A stretch of 15,196 bases of DNA from Bacteroides_E sp964522975 (GTDB taxonomy: Bacteria > Bacteroidota > Bacteroidia > Bacteroidales > Bacteroidaceae), in contig CAZFXK010000063.1 in assembly GCA_964522975.1 (NCBI GenBank), positions 1 through 15,196 of the forward strand. Direction: 5' to 3'. Within the stretch, counting starts at the first letter, position 1. Every line of letters begins with the position of its first letter. Positions 1 through 7,100 of the stretch are shown piece by piece. The position numbers were made by a program, and so were the translations under genes. The notes beneath the pieces are model-generated. The model made no database searches. It saw only the letters and a list, made by a program, of their open reading frames with translations, and was not told the DNA's origin.

Positions 1-1010
1 GAGGTATTACTATTAATACATCTCACGTTGAGTATGAAACAGAAAATCGTCACTATGCACACGTAGACTGTCCGGGTCACGCTGACTATGTTAAAAACAT
101 GGTAACTGGTGCTGCTCAAATGGACGGTGCTATCATTGTAGTTGCTGCAACTGACGGTCCTATGCCTCAAACTCGTGAACACATTCTATTAGCTCGTCAG
201 GTAAACGTTCCTCGTCTAGTTGTATTTATGAATAAATGCGATATGGTTGATGACGAAGAAATGCTTGAGCTTGTTGAAATGGAGATGAGAGAGCTTCTTG
301 ATTTCTACGATTTTGAAGGTGATGATACCCCAATTATTGCAGGTTCTGCATTAGGTGCATTGAACGGCGTTGAAAAATGGGAAGATAAAATAATAGAGTT
401 GATGGATGCTGTGGATAATTGGATTCCACTACCTCCACGTGATGTTGATAAACCTTTCTTGATGCCTGTTGAGGACGTATTCTCAATTACAGGACGTGGT
501 ACCGTTGCTACTGGTCGTATTGAAGCTGGTATCGTAAAAGTAGGTGATGAAGTTGAACTTTTAGGTTTAGGTGAGGACAAAAAATCAGTTGTAACTGGTG
601 TTGAAATGTTCCGTAAAATATTAGACCAAGGAGAAGCTGGAGATAACGTTGGATTATTATTGCGTGGTGTCGATAAAGACGAAATTAAGCGTGGTATGAT
701 TGTTTGTCACCCCGGACAAGTTAAACCACATAATAAATTCAAGGCTGAGGTTTATGTGTTGAAAAAAGAAGAAGGTGGACGTCATACTCCATTCCACAAC
801 AAATACCGTCCTCAGTTCTACTTACGTACTCTTGACGTAACTGGTGAAATTACTCTTCCTGATGGAGTAGAAATGGTTATGCCGGGTGATAACGTAACTA
901 TCAATGTTGAGTTGATCTATCCTGTAGCATTAAACGAAGGTCTACGTTTCGCTATCCGCGAAGGTGGTCGTACTGTAGGTGCTGGACAAATTACTCAAAT
1001 TGTTGAATAA
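1..1010 (+). CDS. tuf: Elongation factor Tu, 3' part (5' end outside window)
   Basis: EF-Tu is the GTPase that carries aminoacyl-tRNA to the ribosomal A site. The reading frame is open from base 3, where the first complete codon encodes Gly of GITINTSHVEYET. By alignment with the family this is about residue 60, so about 59 residues, including the P-loop, lie outside the window. The visible 335 residues contain the G3 motif DCPGH (about nt 69-83), the G4 motif NKCD (about nt 231-242), a G5-like GSAL, the domain II motif GRGTVATGR, and the C-terminal REGGRTVGAGQ. The total would be about 394 residues, normal for EF-Tu. The stop is TAA followed at once by a second in-frame TAA, as often seen in highly expressed genes. 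The gene is followed by a hairpin and tRNA-Trp on the same strand. I see no damage in the visible part. Confidence 0.98.
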   Translation, partial: GITINTSHVEYETENRHYAHVDCPGHADYVKNMVTGAAQMDGAIIVVAATDGPMPQTREHILLARQVNVPRLVVFMNKCDMVDDEEMLELVEMEMRELLDFYDFEGDDTPIIAGSALGALNGVEKWEDKIIELMDAVDNWIPLPPRDVDKPFLMPVEDVFSITGRGTVATGRIEAGIVKVGDEVELLGLGEDKKSVVTGVEMFRKILDQGEAGDNVGLLLRGVDKDEIKRGMIVCHPGQVKPHNKFKAEVYVLKKEEGGRHTPFHNKYRPQFYLRTLDVTGEITLPDGVEMVMPGDNVTINVELIYPVALNEGLRFAIREGGRTVGAGQITQIVE

Positions 1011-1020
1011 TAAATAACTA

Positions 1021-1056
1021 AATTAACCTCTGTGCGACAAGGTGCAGAGGTTAATT
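1021..1056 (+). other. Strong hairpin between tuf and tRNA-Trp (processing or attenuation signal)
   Basis: Bases 1021-1032 (AATTAACCTCTG) pair perfectly with 1045-1056 (CAGAGGTTAATT), a 12-bp stem. Three further inner pairs, two of them G-U, can shorten the loop to GACAAG. No T-run follows; the next bases are AAGAACT and the tRNA starts 8 bases later. It therefore lacks the second half of an intrinsic terminator. Plausible roles are a 3' stabiliser of the tuf mRNA, an RNase III site that frees the tRNA, or partial termination that reduces readthrough from the very active tuf gene. These roles are inference; the stem is seen directly. Confidence 0.6.
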
Positions 1057-1063
1057 AAGAACT

Positions 1064-1136
1064 ACGGGAGTAGCTCAGTTGGCAGAGCACTGGTCTCCAA
1101 AACCAGGTGTCGGGAGTTCGAGCCTCTCCTTCCGTG
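1064..1136 (+). tRNA. tRNA-Trp (anticodon CCA)
   Basis: This 73-nt tRNA folds into a full cloverleaf. The acceptor stem ACGGGAG (1064-1070) pairs with CTTCCGT (1129-1135) with one G-U pair, and the discriminator base is G1136, as expected for bacterial tRNA-Trp. The D arm has GCTC/GAGC. The anticodon stem is CTGGT/ACCAG around loop CTCCAAA, with anticodon CCA at 1097-1099. The T arm is GGGAG/CTCTC around TTCGAGC. The 3' CCA is not encoded (CAA follows), so it must be added by nucleotidyltransferase. It reads the UGG codon. It sits between tuf and secE on the same strand and is probably excised from a shared transcript. Confidence 0.97.
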
Positions 1137-1150
1137 CAAATTTTAAGAAT

Positions 1151-1348
1151 ATGAGCATATTAAAAAGTGTAAAAACTTACATAAAAGAGTCTTACGACGA
1201 ACTTGTACATAAAGTGTCGTGGCCAACTCGTGCCGAGGTAGCAAATAGTGCTGTGATCGTGTTAACTGCTTCCCTGATTATTGCATTGGTTGTTTTTGGC
1301 ATGGATTCTTTTTTTCAAGCAGTGTTGGAGAAAATTTATCCTAACTAA
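1151..1348 (+). CDS. secE: Preprotein translocase subunit SecE
   Basis: SecE is the small clamp subunit of the SecYEG channel in the inner membrane, which moves unfolded proteins across or into the membrane. The 65-residue product has an amphipathic N-terminal helix, the conserved cytoplasmic hinge motif KVSWPTRAEV (residues 21-30), and one hydrophobic segment at about residues 33-50. This is the usual short single-span bacterial form, unlike the three-span E. coli protein. The ATG at 1151 is chosen because the open frame upstream runs into the tRNA. Only 14 bases separate it from the tRNA 3' end, and the leader is A/T-rich with no SD sequence. The gene lies 17 bases upstream of nusG, the classic secE-nusG pair, and is probably cotranscribed with it. 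Confidence 0.96.
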   Translation: MSILKSVKTYIKESYDELVHKVSWPTRAEVANSAVIVLTASLIIALVVFGMDSFFQAVLEKIYPN

Positions 1349-1365
1349 AAAGAAAGAGTATTATA

Positions 1366-1908
1366 ATGTCTGAGATTAAAATGAGGTGGTACGTGTTACG
1401 TGCTATTAGTGGAAAAGAAGCCAAGGCTAAGGAGTATATTGAAATTACAATGAAAAATAGTCCTCTTGGAGAATATGTGTCTCAGGTGTTGATCCCTACC
1501 GAAAAAGTCTACCAACAAAGAGGTGGAAAAAAAGTATTGACTGAGAGAAATTATCTTCCAGGATATATTTTAGTAGAGGCTGCTCTTGTGGGCGAGGTTG
1601 CTCATGAACTTCGAAGTACTCCCAATGTAATTGGGTTCTTAGGAGGTACAGATAACCCAACCCCTTTGAGACAATCAGAGATAAATAGAATACTAGGAAC
1701 TGTTGATGAACTACAAGAAGCGGGAGAAGATGTTACGATTCCGTATGTTGTTGGAGAATCAGTTCGAGTAGCTCATGGTCCATTTAATGGATTCTCTGGT
1801 GTGATAGAAGAAATCAATGCTGAAAAGAAGAAGCTTAAGGTCATGGTAAAAATATTCGGGCGGAAAACTCCACTCGAGCTAGGCTTTATGCAAGTTGAAA
1901 AAGAATAA
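1366..1908 (+). CDS. nusG: Transcription termination/antitermination factor NusG
   Basis: NusG binds the beta' clamp helices of elongating RNA polymerase, suppresses or promotes pausing, and links the polymerase to Rho or to the leading ribosome. The 180-residue product has an NGN domain (about residues 6-110), with the hallmark start RWYVLRAISGKE and the NYLPGYILVE strand. A linker leads to a C-terminal KOW domain (about 127-180) with the motif GPFNGFSGVIEEIN. Length and domain order are normal. The start at 1366 is the first ATG. A second in-frame ATG (residue 6) just before the conserved RWYV is an alternative that would remove five residues. It follows secE closely and precedes rplK, as in most bacteria. 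Confidence 0.97.
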   Translation: MSEIKMRWYVLRAISGKEAKAKEYIEITMKNSPLGEYVSQVLIPTEKVYQQRGGKKVLTERNYLPGYILVEAALVGEVAHELRSTPNVIGFLGGTDNPTPLRQSEINRILGTVDELQEAGEDVTIPYVVGESVRVAHGPFNGFSGVIEEINAEKKKLKVMVKIFGRKTPLELGFMQVEKE

Positions 1909-1940
1909 AGCTGTTGTTACGCTGTTTTTATTCTTTGATC

Positions 1941-1960
1941 TAAATAAATAAATAAATAAA
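1941..1960 (+). repeat. Five tandem TAAA units in the rplK leader
   Basis: Five perfect copies of TAAA fill 1941-1960, ending six bases before the rplK ATG at 1967. The tract lies in the 58-base nusG-rplK gap. Such a tract is prone to slippage, but it may simply be the A-rich, unstructured leader that Bacteroidota ribosomes favour. No SD sequence is present here. Confidence 0.8.
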
Positions 1961-1966
1961 ATCAAA

Positions 1967-2410
1967 ATGGCTAAAGAAGTTGCTGGACTAATCAAATTAC
2001 AGATTAAAGGAGGCGCAGCAAACCCATCACCTCCCGTTGGCCCTGCATTAGGTGCAAAGGGAATTAACATTATGGAGTTTTGCAAGCAATTCAACGCCAG
2101 AACCCAAGAACAAGCAGGAAAAATTCTTCCTGTGATTATCACTTACTATACGGATAAGTCTTTCGATTTTGTCGTTAAGACTCCTCCTGTTGCTGTACAA
2201 TTACTTGAAACAGCAAAAGTAAAGGGTGGTTCTTCTGAACCTAACCGTAAAAAAGTGAAAACTTTAACTTGGGATCAAATCCGTACAATTGCCGAAGATA
2301 AAATGGTAGACTTAAACTGTTTTACAGTAGAATCTGCTATGAAAATGGTAGCTGGTACAGCTAGAAGTATGGGTATTGCTGTAAAGGGAAAATTCCCGGA
2401 AAACAATTAA
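1967..2410 (+). CDS. rplK: 50S ribosomal protein L11 (uL11)
   Basis: L11 binds the GTPase-associated centre of 23S rRNA at the base of the L7/L12 stalk and helps couple factor binding to GTP hydrolysis. The 147-residue product has the family's N-terminal signature KLQIKGGAANPSPPVGPALG, then INIMEFCKQFN. The C-terminal rRNA-binding domain contains the Lys-rich GSSEPNRKKVKTLT stretch. The length is normal (about 141-147). The start at 1967 (TCAAAATGG) has an A-rich context and no SD. It is followed after 13 bases by rplA. In other bacteria L1 binds the leader of this mRNA and represses both genes. I could not recognise an L1-binding hairpin in the 58-base leader here. Confidence 0.98.
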   Translation: MAKEVAGLIKLQIKGGAANPSPPVGPALGAKGINIMEFCKQFNARTQEQAGKILPVIITYYTDKSFDFVVKTPPVAVQLLETAKVKGGSSEPNRKKVKTLTWDQIRTIAEDKMVDLNCFTVESAMKMVAGTARSMGIAVKGKFPENN

Positions 2411-2423
2411 AAACTTCAATTCA

Positions 2424-3134
2424 ATGAGTAAACTGACAAAAAATCAAAAGTTAGCTGCAGAAAAAATTGAAGCAGGAAAGGCATACTCACTAAAAGAAGC
2501 TGCTCATTTAGTAAAGGATATAACTTTTACTAAGTTTGATGCTTCTTTGGATATAGATGTACGTTTAGGAGTTGATCCACGTAAAGCTAATCAAATGGTG
2601 AGAGGTGTCGTGACACTTCCTCATGGGACTGGAAAGAATGTACGGGTATTAGTACTTTGTACACCTGATGTTGAAGAAGCTGCAAAAGAGGCTGGTGCTG
2701 ACTATGTTGGTCTTGACGAATATATCGAGAAGATCAAAGGAGGATGGACTGATGTTGATGTAATCATCACAATGCCATCTGTTATGGGTAAGATTGGACC
2801 ATTGGGTCGTGTTTTAGGACCAAGAGGTTTAATGCCAAACCCCAAAAGTGGTACGGTTACTATGGACGTAGCTACTGCCGTAAAAGAAGTTAAGCAAGGT
2901 AAAATAGATTTTAGAGTTGATAAAAGTGGTATCGTACATGCTTCTATAGGTAAGATATCATTTACTTCAAAACAAATCTATGACAATGCAAAAGAGTTTG
3001 TTGATGTTTTAATCAAACTTAAACCGGCTGCAGCTAAAGGAACATATTTACGGAGCATTTATCTTTCTAGTACAATGAGTAAAGGGATTAAGGTAGATCC
3101 TAAATCTGTTGCTTCAATAGAAGAATTTCAATAA
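2424..3134 (+). CDS. rplA: 50S ribosomal protein L1 (uL1)
   Basis: L1 forms the mobile stalk beside the E site and helps release deacylated tRNA. In many bacteria it is also the translational repressor of the rplK-rplA mRNA. The 236-residue product carries the L1 signature MGKIGPLGRVLGPRGLMPNP at about residues 121-140. It also has the N-terminal FDASLDIDVRLGVDPRKANQ segment and a C-terminal rRNA-binding half with GKISFTSKQIYDNAKEF. The length matches the family. The start ATG at 2424 (TTCAATGAG) follows rplK by 13 bases without an SD. Only ten bases separate its stop from rplJ, so any leader element for L10 would have to overlap the end of this gene. Confidence 0.98.
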   Translation: MSKLTKNQKLAAEKIEAGKAYSLKEAAHLVKDITFTKFDASLDIDVRLGVDPRKANQMVRGVVTLPHGTGKNVRVLVLCTPDVEEAAKEAGADYVGLDEYIEKIKGGWTDVDVIITMPSVMGKIGPLGRVLGPRGLMPNPKSGTVTMDVATAVKEVKQGKIDFRVDKSGIVHASIGKISFTSKQIYDNAKEFVDVLIKLKPAAAKGTYLRSIYLSSTMSKGIKVDPKSVASIEEFQ

Positions 3135-3144
3135 TTAGAGTACA

Positions 3145-3660
3145 ATGAAAAAGGAAGATAAAGCGATTATAATTAAAGAGCTAAGTGCAGCAGTGCAAGA
3201 GTATCCTCATCTATATTTAGTAGATACTACTGCGATGGATTCCGTTGCTACTAGTGAATTACGTCGGGCTTGCTTTAAAGCAGATGTAACTTTAAGGGTT
3301 GTGAAGAATTCATTATTGCAAAAAGCGTTTGAGAATGCAGAGTTTGATTTCTCTCCGTTCTACGATTGCTTGAAGGGTACTACTGCAGTGATGTTTTCAG
3401 AAACAGCTAATGCACCGGCTAAATTAATTAAAAAATATGCTAAAAAAGGAATTCCTTCGTTAAAAGCTGCTTATGCAGAAGAAGGATTCTATATTGGTGA
3501 AGAGCATTTAGAAGCTCTTGTAAGTATTAAGAGTAAGGAAGAAGTCATTGCAGACGTTATTGCATTATTGCAATCTCCGGTTAAGAATGTTATTTCTGCT
3601 CTACAATCTGGTGGTAACACCATTCACGGAGTGTTGAAAACTCTTGGTGAGCGCGAATAA
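3145..3660 (+). CDS. rplJ: 50S ribosomal protein L10 (uL10)
   Basis: L10 anchors the L7/L12 dimers to 23S rRNA through L11 and the GTPase centre. The 171-residue product begins MKKEDKAIII and has the conserved N-terminal ELRRACFKADVTLRVVKNSLLQKA segment, seen here at about residues 39-62. The C-terminal helix that binds L12 dimers follows, with SPVKNVISALQSGGNTIHGVLKTL. The length is normal. The start at 3145 (TACAATGAA) has no SD and lies ten bases after rplA, so translational coupling is likely. In other bacteria the L10-L12 complex represses this mRNA through a structured leader; none is evident in the short gap here. Confidence 0.97.
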   Translation: MKKEDKAIIIKELSAAVQEYPHLYLVDTTAMDSVATSELRRACFKADVTLRVVKNSLLQKAFENAEFDFSPFYDCLKGTTAVMFSETANAPAKLIKKYAKKGIPSLKAAYAEEGFYIGEEHLEALVSIKSKEEVIADVIALLQSPVKNVISALQSGGNTIHGVLKTLGERE

Positions 3661-3704
3661 ATAAATAGTATTAAAGTAAACAAACAATTTAAATTATAAT
3701 AAAA

Positions 3705-4079
3705 ATGGCAGATTTGAAAGATTTTGCGGAACAATTAGTTAACTTGACAGTAAAAGAAGTTAATGAACTTGCAACTATACTTAAAGAAGAGTACGGCATC
3801 GAACCTGCTGCAGCTGCTGTAGCTGTTGCTGCTGGAGGTGATGGAGCTGCTGCTGCTGTTGAAGAGAAAACATCTTTTGATGTAGTATTAAAATCAGCTG
3901 GTGCAGCTAAATTGAAAGTAGTTAAAGCTGTAAGAGAAGCTCTTGGCGTAGGCTTAAAAGACGCTAAAGACTTGGTAGATGCTGCTCCTAGTGTGCTAAA
4001 AGAAGGTCTTGGTAAAGACGAAGCTGAAGCATTGAAAAAAGAATTAGAAGAAGCTGGAGCAGAAGTTGAATTTAAATAA
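3705..4079 (+). CDS. rplL: 50S ribosomal protein L7/L12 (bL12)
   Basis: L7/L12 is the multicopy stalk protein that recruits translational GTPases such as EF-Tu and EF-G. The 124-residue product has the N-terminal dimerisation and L10-binding helices (residues 1-33), and an Ala/Gly-rich flexible hinge (about 34-55). The globular C-terminal domain (about 56-124) has the factor-contact motif KVVKAVREALGVGLKDAK. The hinge is coded largely by GCT/GCA repeats. The gene ends in three consecutive in-frame TAA codons (4077-4085), consistent with pressure against readthrough in a very highly expressed gene. The 44-base gap after rplJ is AT-rich with no SD. Two hairpins downstream separate it from rpoB. 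Confidence 0.98.
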   Translation: MADLKDFAEQLVNLTVKEVNELATILKEEYGIEPAAAAVAVAAGGDGAAAAVEEKTSFDVVLKSAGAAKLKVVKAVREALGVGLKDAKDLVDAAPSVLKEGLGKDEAEALKKELEEAGAEVEFK

Positions 4080-4087
4080 TAATAAAA

Positions 4088-4102
4088 ACCTGTTCAGCAG
4101 GT
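4088..4102 (+). other. Small hairpin directly after rplL
   Basis: ACCTG (4088-4092) pairs with CAGGT (4098-4102) around a five-base loop, followed by GTTTTGG. It starts three bases after the last of the triple stop codons. It is short; as the first of two hairpins it may help stabilise the rplL 3' end or contribute to attenuation before rpoB. Confidence 0.4.
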
Positions 4103-4107
4103 GTTTT

Positions 4108-4145
4108 GGTTAAGAATCCTTGCAATAAGGGTTCTTAGCCTTTTT
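4108..4145 (+). terminator. Terminator-like attenuator between rplL and rpoB
   Basis: Bases 4108-4121 (GGTTAAGAATCCTT) pair with 4127-4140 (AAGGGTTCTTAGCC) as a 14-bp stem with two G-U pairs and loop GCAAT. A run of five T (4141-4145) follows directly. This is the form of a Rho-independent terminator. rpoB begins only 39 bases later and I see no convincing promoter in that space, so partial termination is the likely role. It would lower rpoBC output relative to the ribosomal-protein genes, as the known rplL-rpoB attenuator does in E. coli. The structure is seen; the partial nature is inferred. Confidence 0.75.
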
Positions 4146-4184
4146 GTGTTTATATAAAAAAAATTTCTTCAAATTCAACTAAAG

Positions 4185-7100
4185 ATGTCTTCAAAAACTG
4201 TAAACAATAGAATTAATTTTGCAACTATAAAGAATCCTTTCCCTTATCCGGATTTTTTAGAGGTACAATTGAAGTCTTATCAAGATTTTATTCAGTTGGA
4301 TACTCCCCCTGAAAAGCGGAAAAAAGAGGGTTTGTATAAGGTCTTCGCCGAAAACTTTCCAATTACAGATACTCGAAACAATTTTGTGCTTGAGTTTTTA
4401 GATTACTATATTGATCCCCCTCGCTATACAATTACTGAGTGTATAGAGCGTGGGCTTACTTATAGTGTTCCTCTGAAAGCCAAGCTAAAATTATACTGTA
4501 CCGATCCTGAACATGAGGATTTTGATACTGTAATTCAGGATGTGTTTTTAGGTCCTATTCCCTATATGACCGAGAAGGGTACTTTTGTTATTAATGGAGC
4601 GGAACGTGTTGTGGTTTCACAGTTACACCGTTCTCCGGGTGTGTTCTTTGCGCAAAGCATTCACGCAAATGGTGCTAAATTGTATTCAGCAAGAGTAATT
4701 CCTTTTAAAGGTTCCTGGATAGAGTTTGCAACAGACATACACAATGTGATGTATGCCTATATTGATCGTCGTAAAAAGCTTCCGGTAACTACTTTGTTAC
4801 GTGCCATTGGCTTTGAAAACGATAAGGATATTTTAGAAATCTTTAATTTAGCCGAGGAAGTTAAAGCGAATAAAACAAATCTGCGTAAAGCAGTTGGTAG
4901 AAAGCTTGCGGCTCGTGTATTGAAGACGTGGATCGAAGACTTTGTTGATGAAGATACAGGTGAGGTAGTTTCCATTGAGCGTAATGAGATTATTGTTGAT
5001 CGTGAAACCGTTCTTGAGGAAGAGCATATAGATATGATTTTAGAGTCGGATGCTCAACATATCCTTCTTCATAAAGAATCTAAAGATCAAAATGATTATT
5101 CTATCATATATAATACGCTACAAAAAGATCCAAGTAACTCTGAAAAAGAGGCTATATTATATATTTATCGTCAGTTGAGGAATGCAGATCCTGCTGATGA
5201 TACAAGTGCAAGAGAAGTTATTTCTAACTTGTTCTTTTCAAATAAACGATACGACTTAGGAGATGTGGGTCGTTATCGTATAAATAAAAAGCTGAAATTA
5301 GATATTGATCCGGAAATTAAAGTGTTAACCAATGAGGATCTCATTGAAATCATTAAATATCTAATTGAATTAGTGAACTCCAAAACGGATGTGGATGACA
5401 TTGACCATTTGAGTAACCGTAGAATTAGAACGGTAGGTGAGCAATTGTCAAATCAGTTTTCTATTGGATTGGCTCGCATGGCTCGTACGATTCGTGAAAG
5501 AATGAATGTAAGAGATAATGAGGTGTTTACTCCTGTTGATTTGATAAACGCTAAAACTATATCTTCTGTTATCAATTCGTTTTTTGGAACCAATGCACTT
5601 TCACAATTTATGGATCAAACCAATCCGTTAGCTGAAATTACTCATAAACGTAGAATGTCAGCTCTGGGTCCGGGTGGTTTGTCTCGTGAAAGAGCGGGCT
5701 TTGAGGTCCGTGACGTTCACTATACTCATTATGGACGATTATGTCCTATTGAAACTCCGGAAGGCCCAAATATTGGTTTGATTTCCTCTTTGTGTATTTA
5801 TGCAAAGATTAATCATATGGGATTTATTTCAACTCCTTATAGACCGATAGAAAATTCTAAGGTTAATATTAAGGATGATGCAGTAATATATTTGACTGCA
5901 GAAGAGGAGGAGGGAAAAATCATTGCGCAAGGAAATGCTCCATTAGACGAAAAAGGGAATTTTATCCGTAAACGTGTAAAATCTCGTTTGGATGCAGATT
6001 ATCCTGTGGTTGATCCTGATGAGGTTGATTTAATGGACGTTGCTCCTCAGCAGATTGCATCTATTGCGGCATCATTAATTCCTTTCCTTGAGAATGATGA
6101 TGCGAACCGTGCTTTAATGGGCTCGAATATGATGCGTCAAGCCGTTCCTTTAATTGTTAATGAATCACCTATCGTGGGTACCGGAATAGAACACCAGTTG
6201 GTGAGAGATTCCCGTACGCAAATTGTTGCTGAAGGTGATGGTTTAGTGGAATATGTAGATGCGGACATCATACGTATTAACTATGATAGAACGGATGATG
6301 AAGCCTTTGTGAGCTTTGAGTCTTCTGTTAAGGAATATGTTCTTTCCAAGAATTTGAAAACTAACCAGAATATGGTTGTTGACCTAAAACCAATTTGTGA
6401 AAAAGGGGATAGGGTGACAAAAGGTCAAATCTTAACTGAGGGATATTCTACTGAAAAAGGAGAATTGGCGCTTGGGAAAAATCTGGTTGTTGCTTATATG
6501 CCTTGGAAAGGTTATAATTATGAGGATGCCATTGTCTTGAGTGAACGTTTGGTTCGCGAAGATGTGTTGACTTCTATTCACGTTGAAGAGTATTCTTTAG
6601 AGGTGCGTGAAACCAAACGTGGAATGGAGGAGTTAACAGCTGATATTCCTAATGTTAGCGAAGAAGCTACAAAAGATTTGGATGAAAATGGTATTGTGCG
6701 TATTGGTGCTCGTATTAAACCGGGCGATATACTGATAGGTAAAATAACACCTAAAGGGGAATCTGATCCTTCTCCGGAAGAGAAATTATTACGAGCAATC
6801 TTTGGTGATAAAGCCGGTGATGTGAAAGATGCATCATTGAAAGCTTCTCCAACGTTAAGTGGAGTAGTTATTGATAAGAAACTATTCTCACGCATTGTGA
6901 AGACTCGTGATTCTAAACGTACGGATAGAACCTTATTGCCTAAGATTGATGAGGAGTTTGAAATAGAGGTTTCAAAATATAAGAAAATCTTAGTTGAAAG
7001 ACTTCTTAAGTTAACCGAAGGCAAAACTTCGTTAGGAGTTAAAAACTACTTAGATGAGGAATTAATAGCTGCCGGAGCAAGGTATACTGCGTCAAATTTA

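Noticed and set aside
1079..1150. Extension of secE upstream to an ATG-equivalent start at 1079
   Set aside because: This stretch is the tRNA-Trp gene; the extension encodes the tRNA sequence and SecE homology begins only at the ATG at 1151.
1933..1940. TTTGATC region as a promoter for rplK
   Set aside because: The TA and TTTG parts are one base too far apart for TAnnTTTG and no -33 partner is visible.
6578..7024. Long antisense frames inside rpoB, rpoC, tuf and nusG
   Set aside because: Ser/Thr/Ile-rich translations opposite well-conserved genes are complementary-strand shadows; none has a recognisable family or a promoter.
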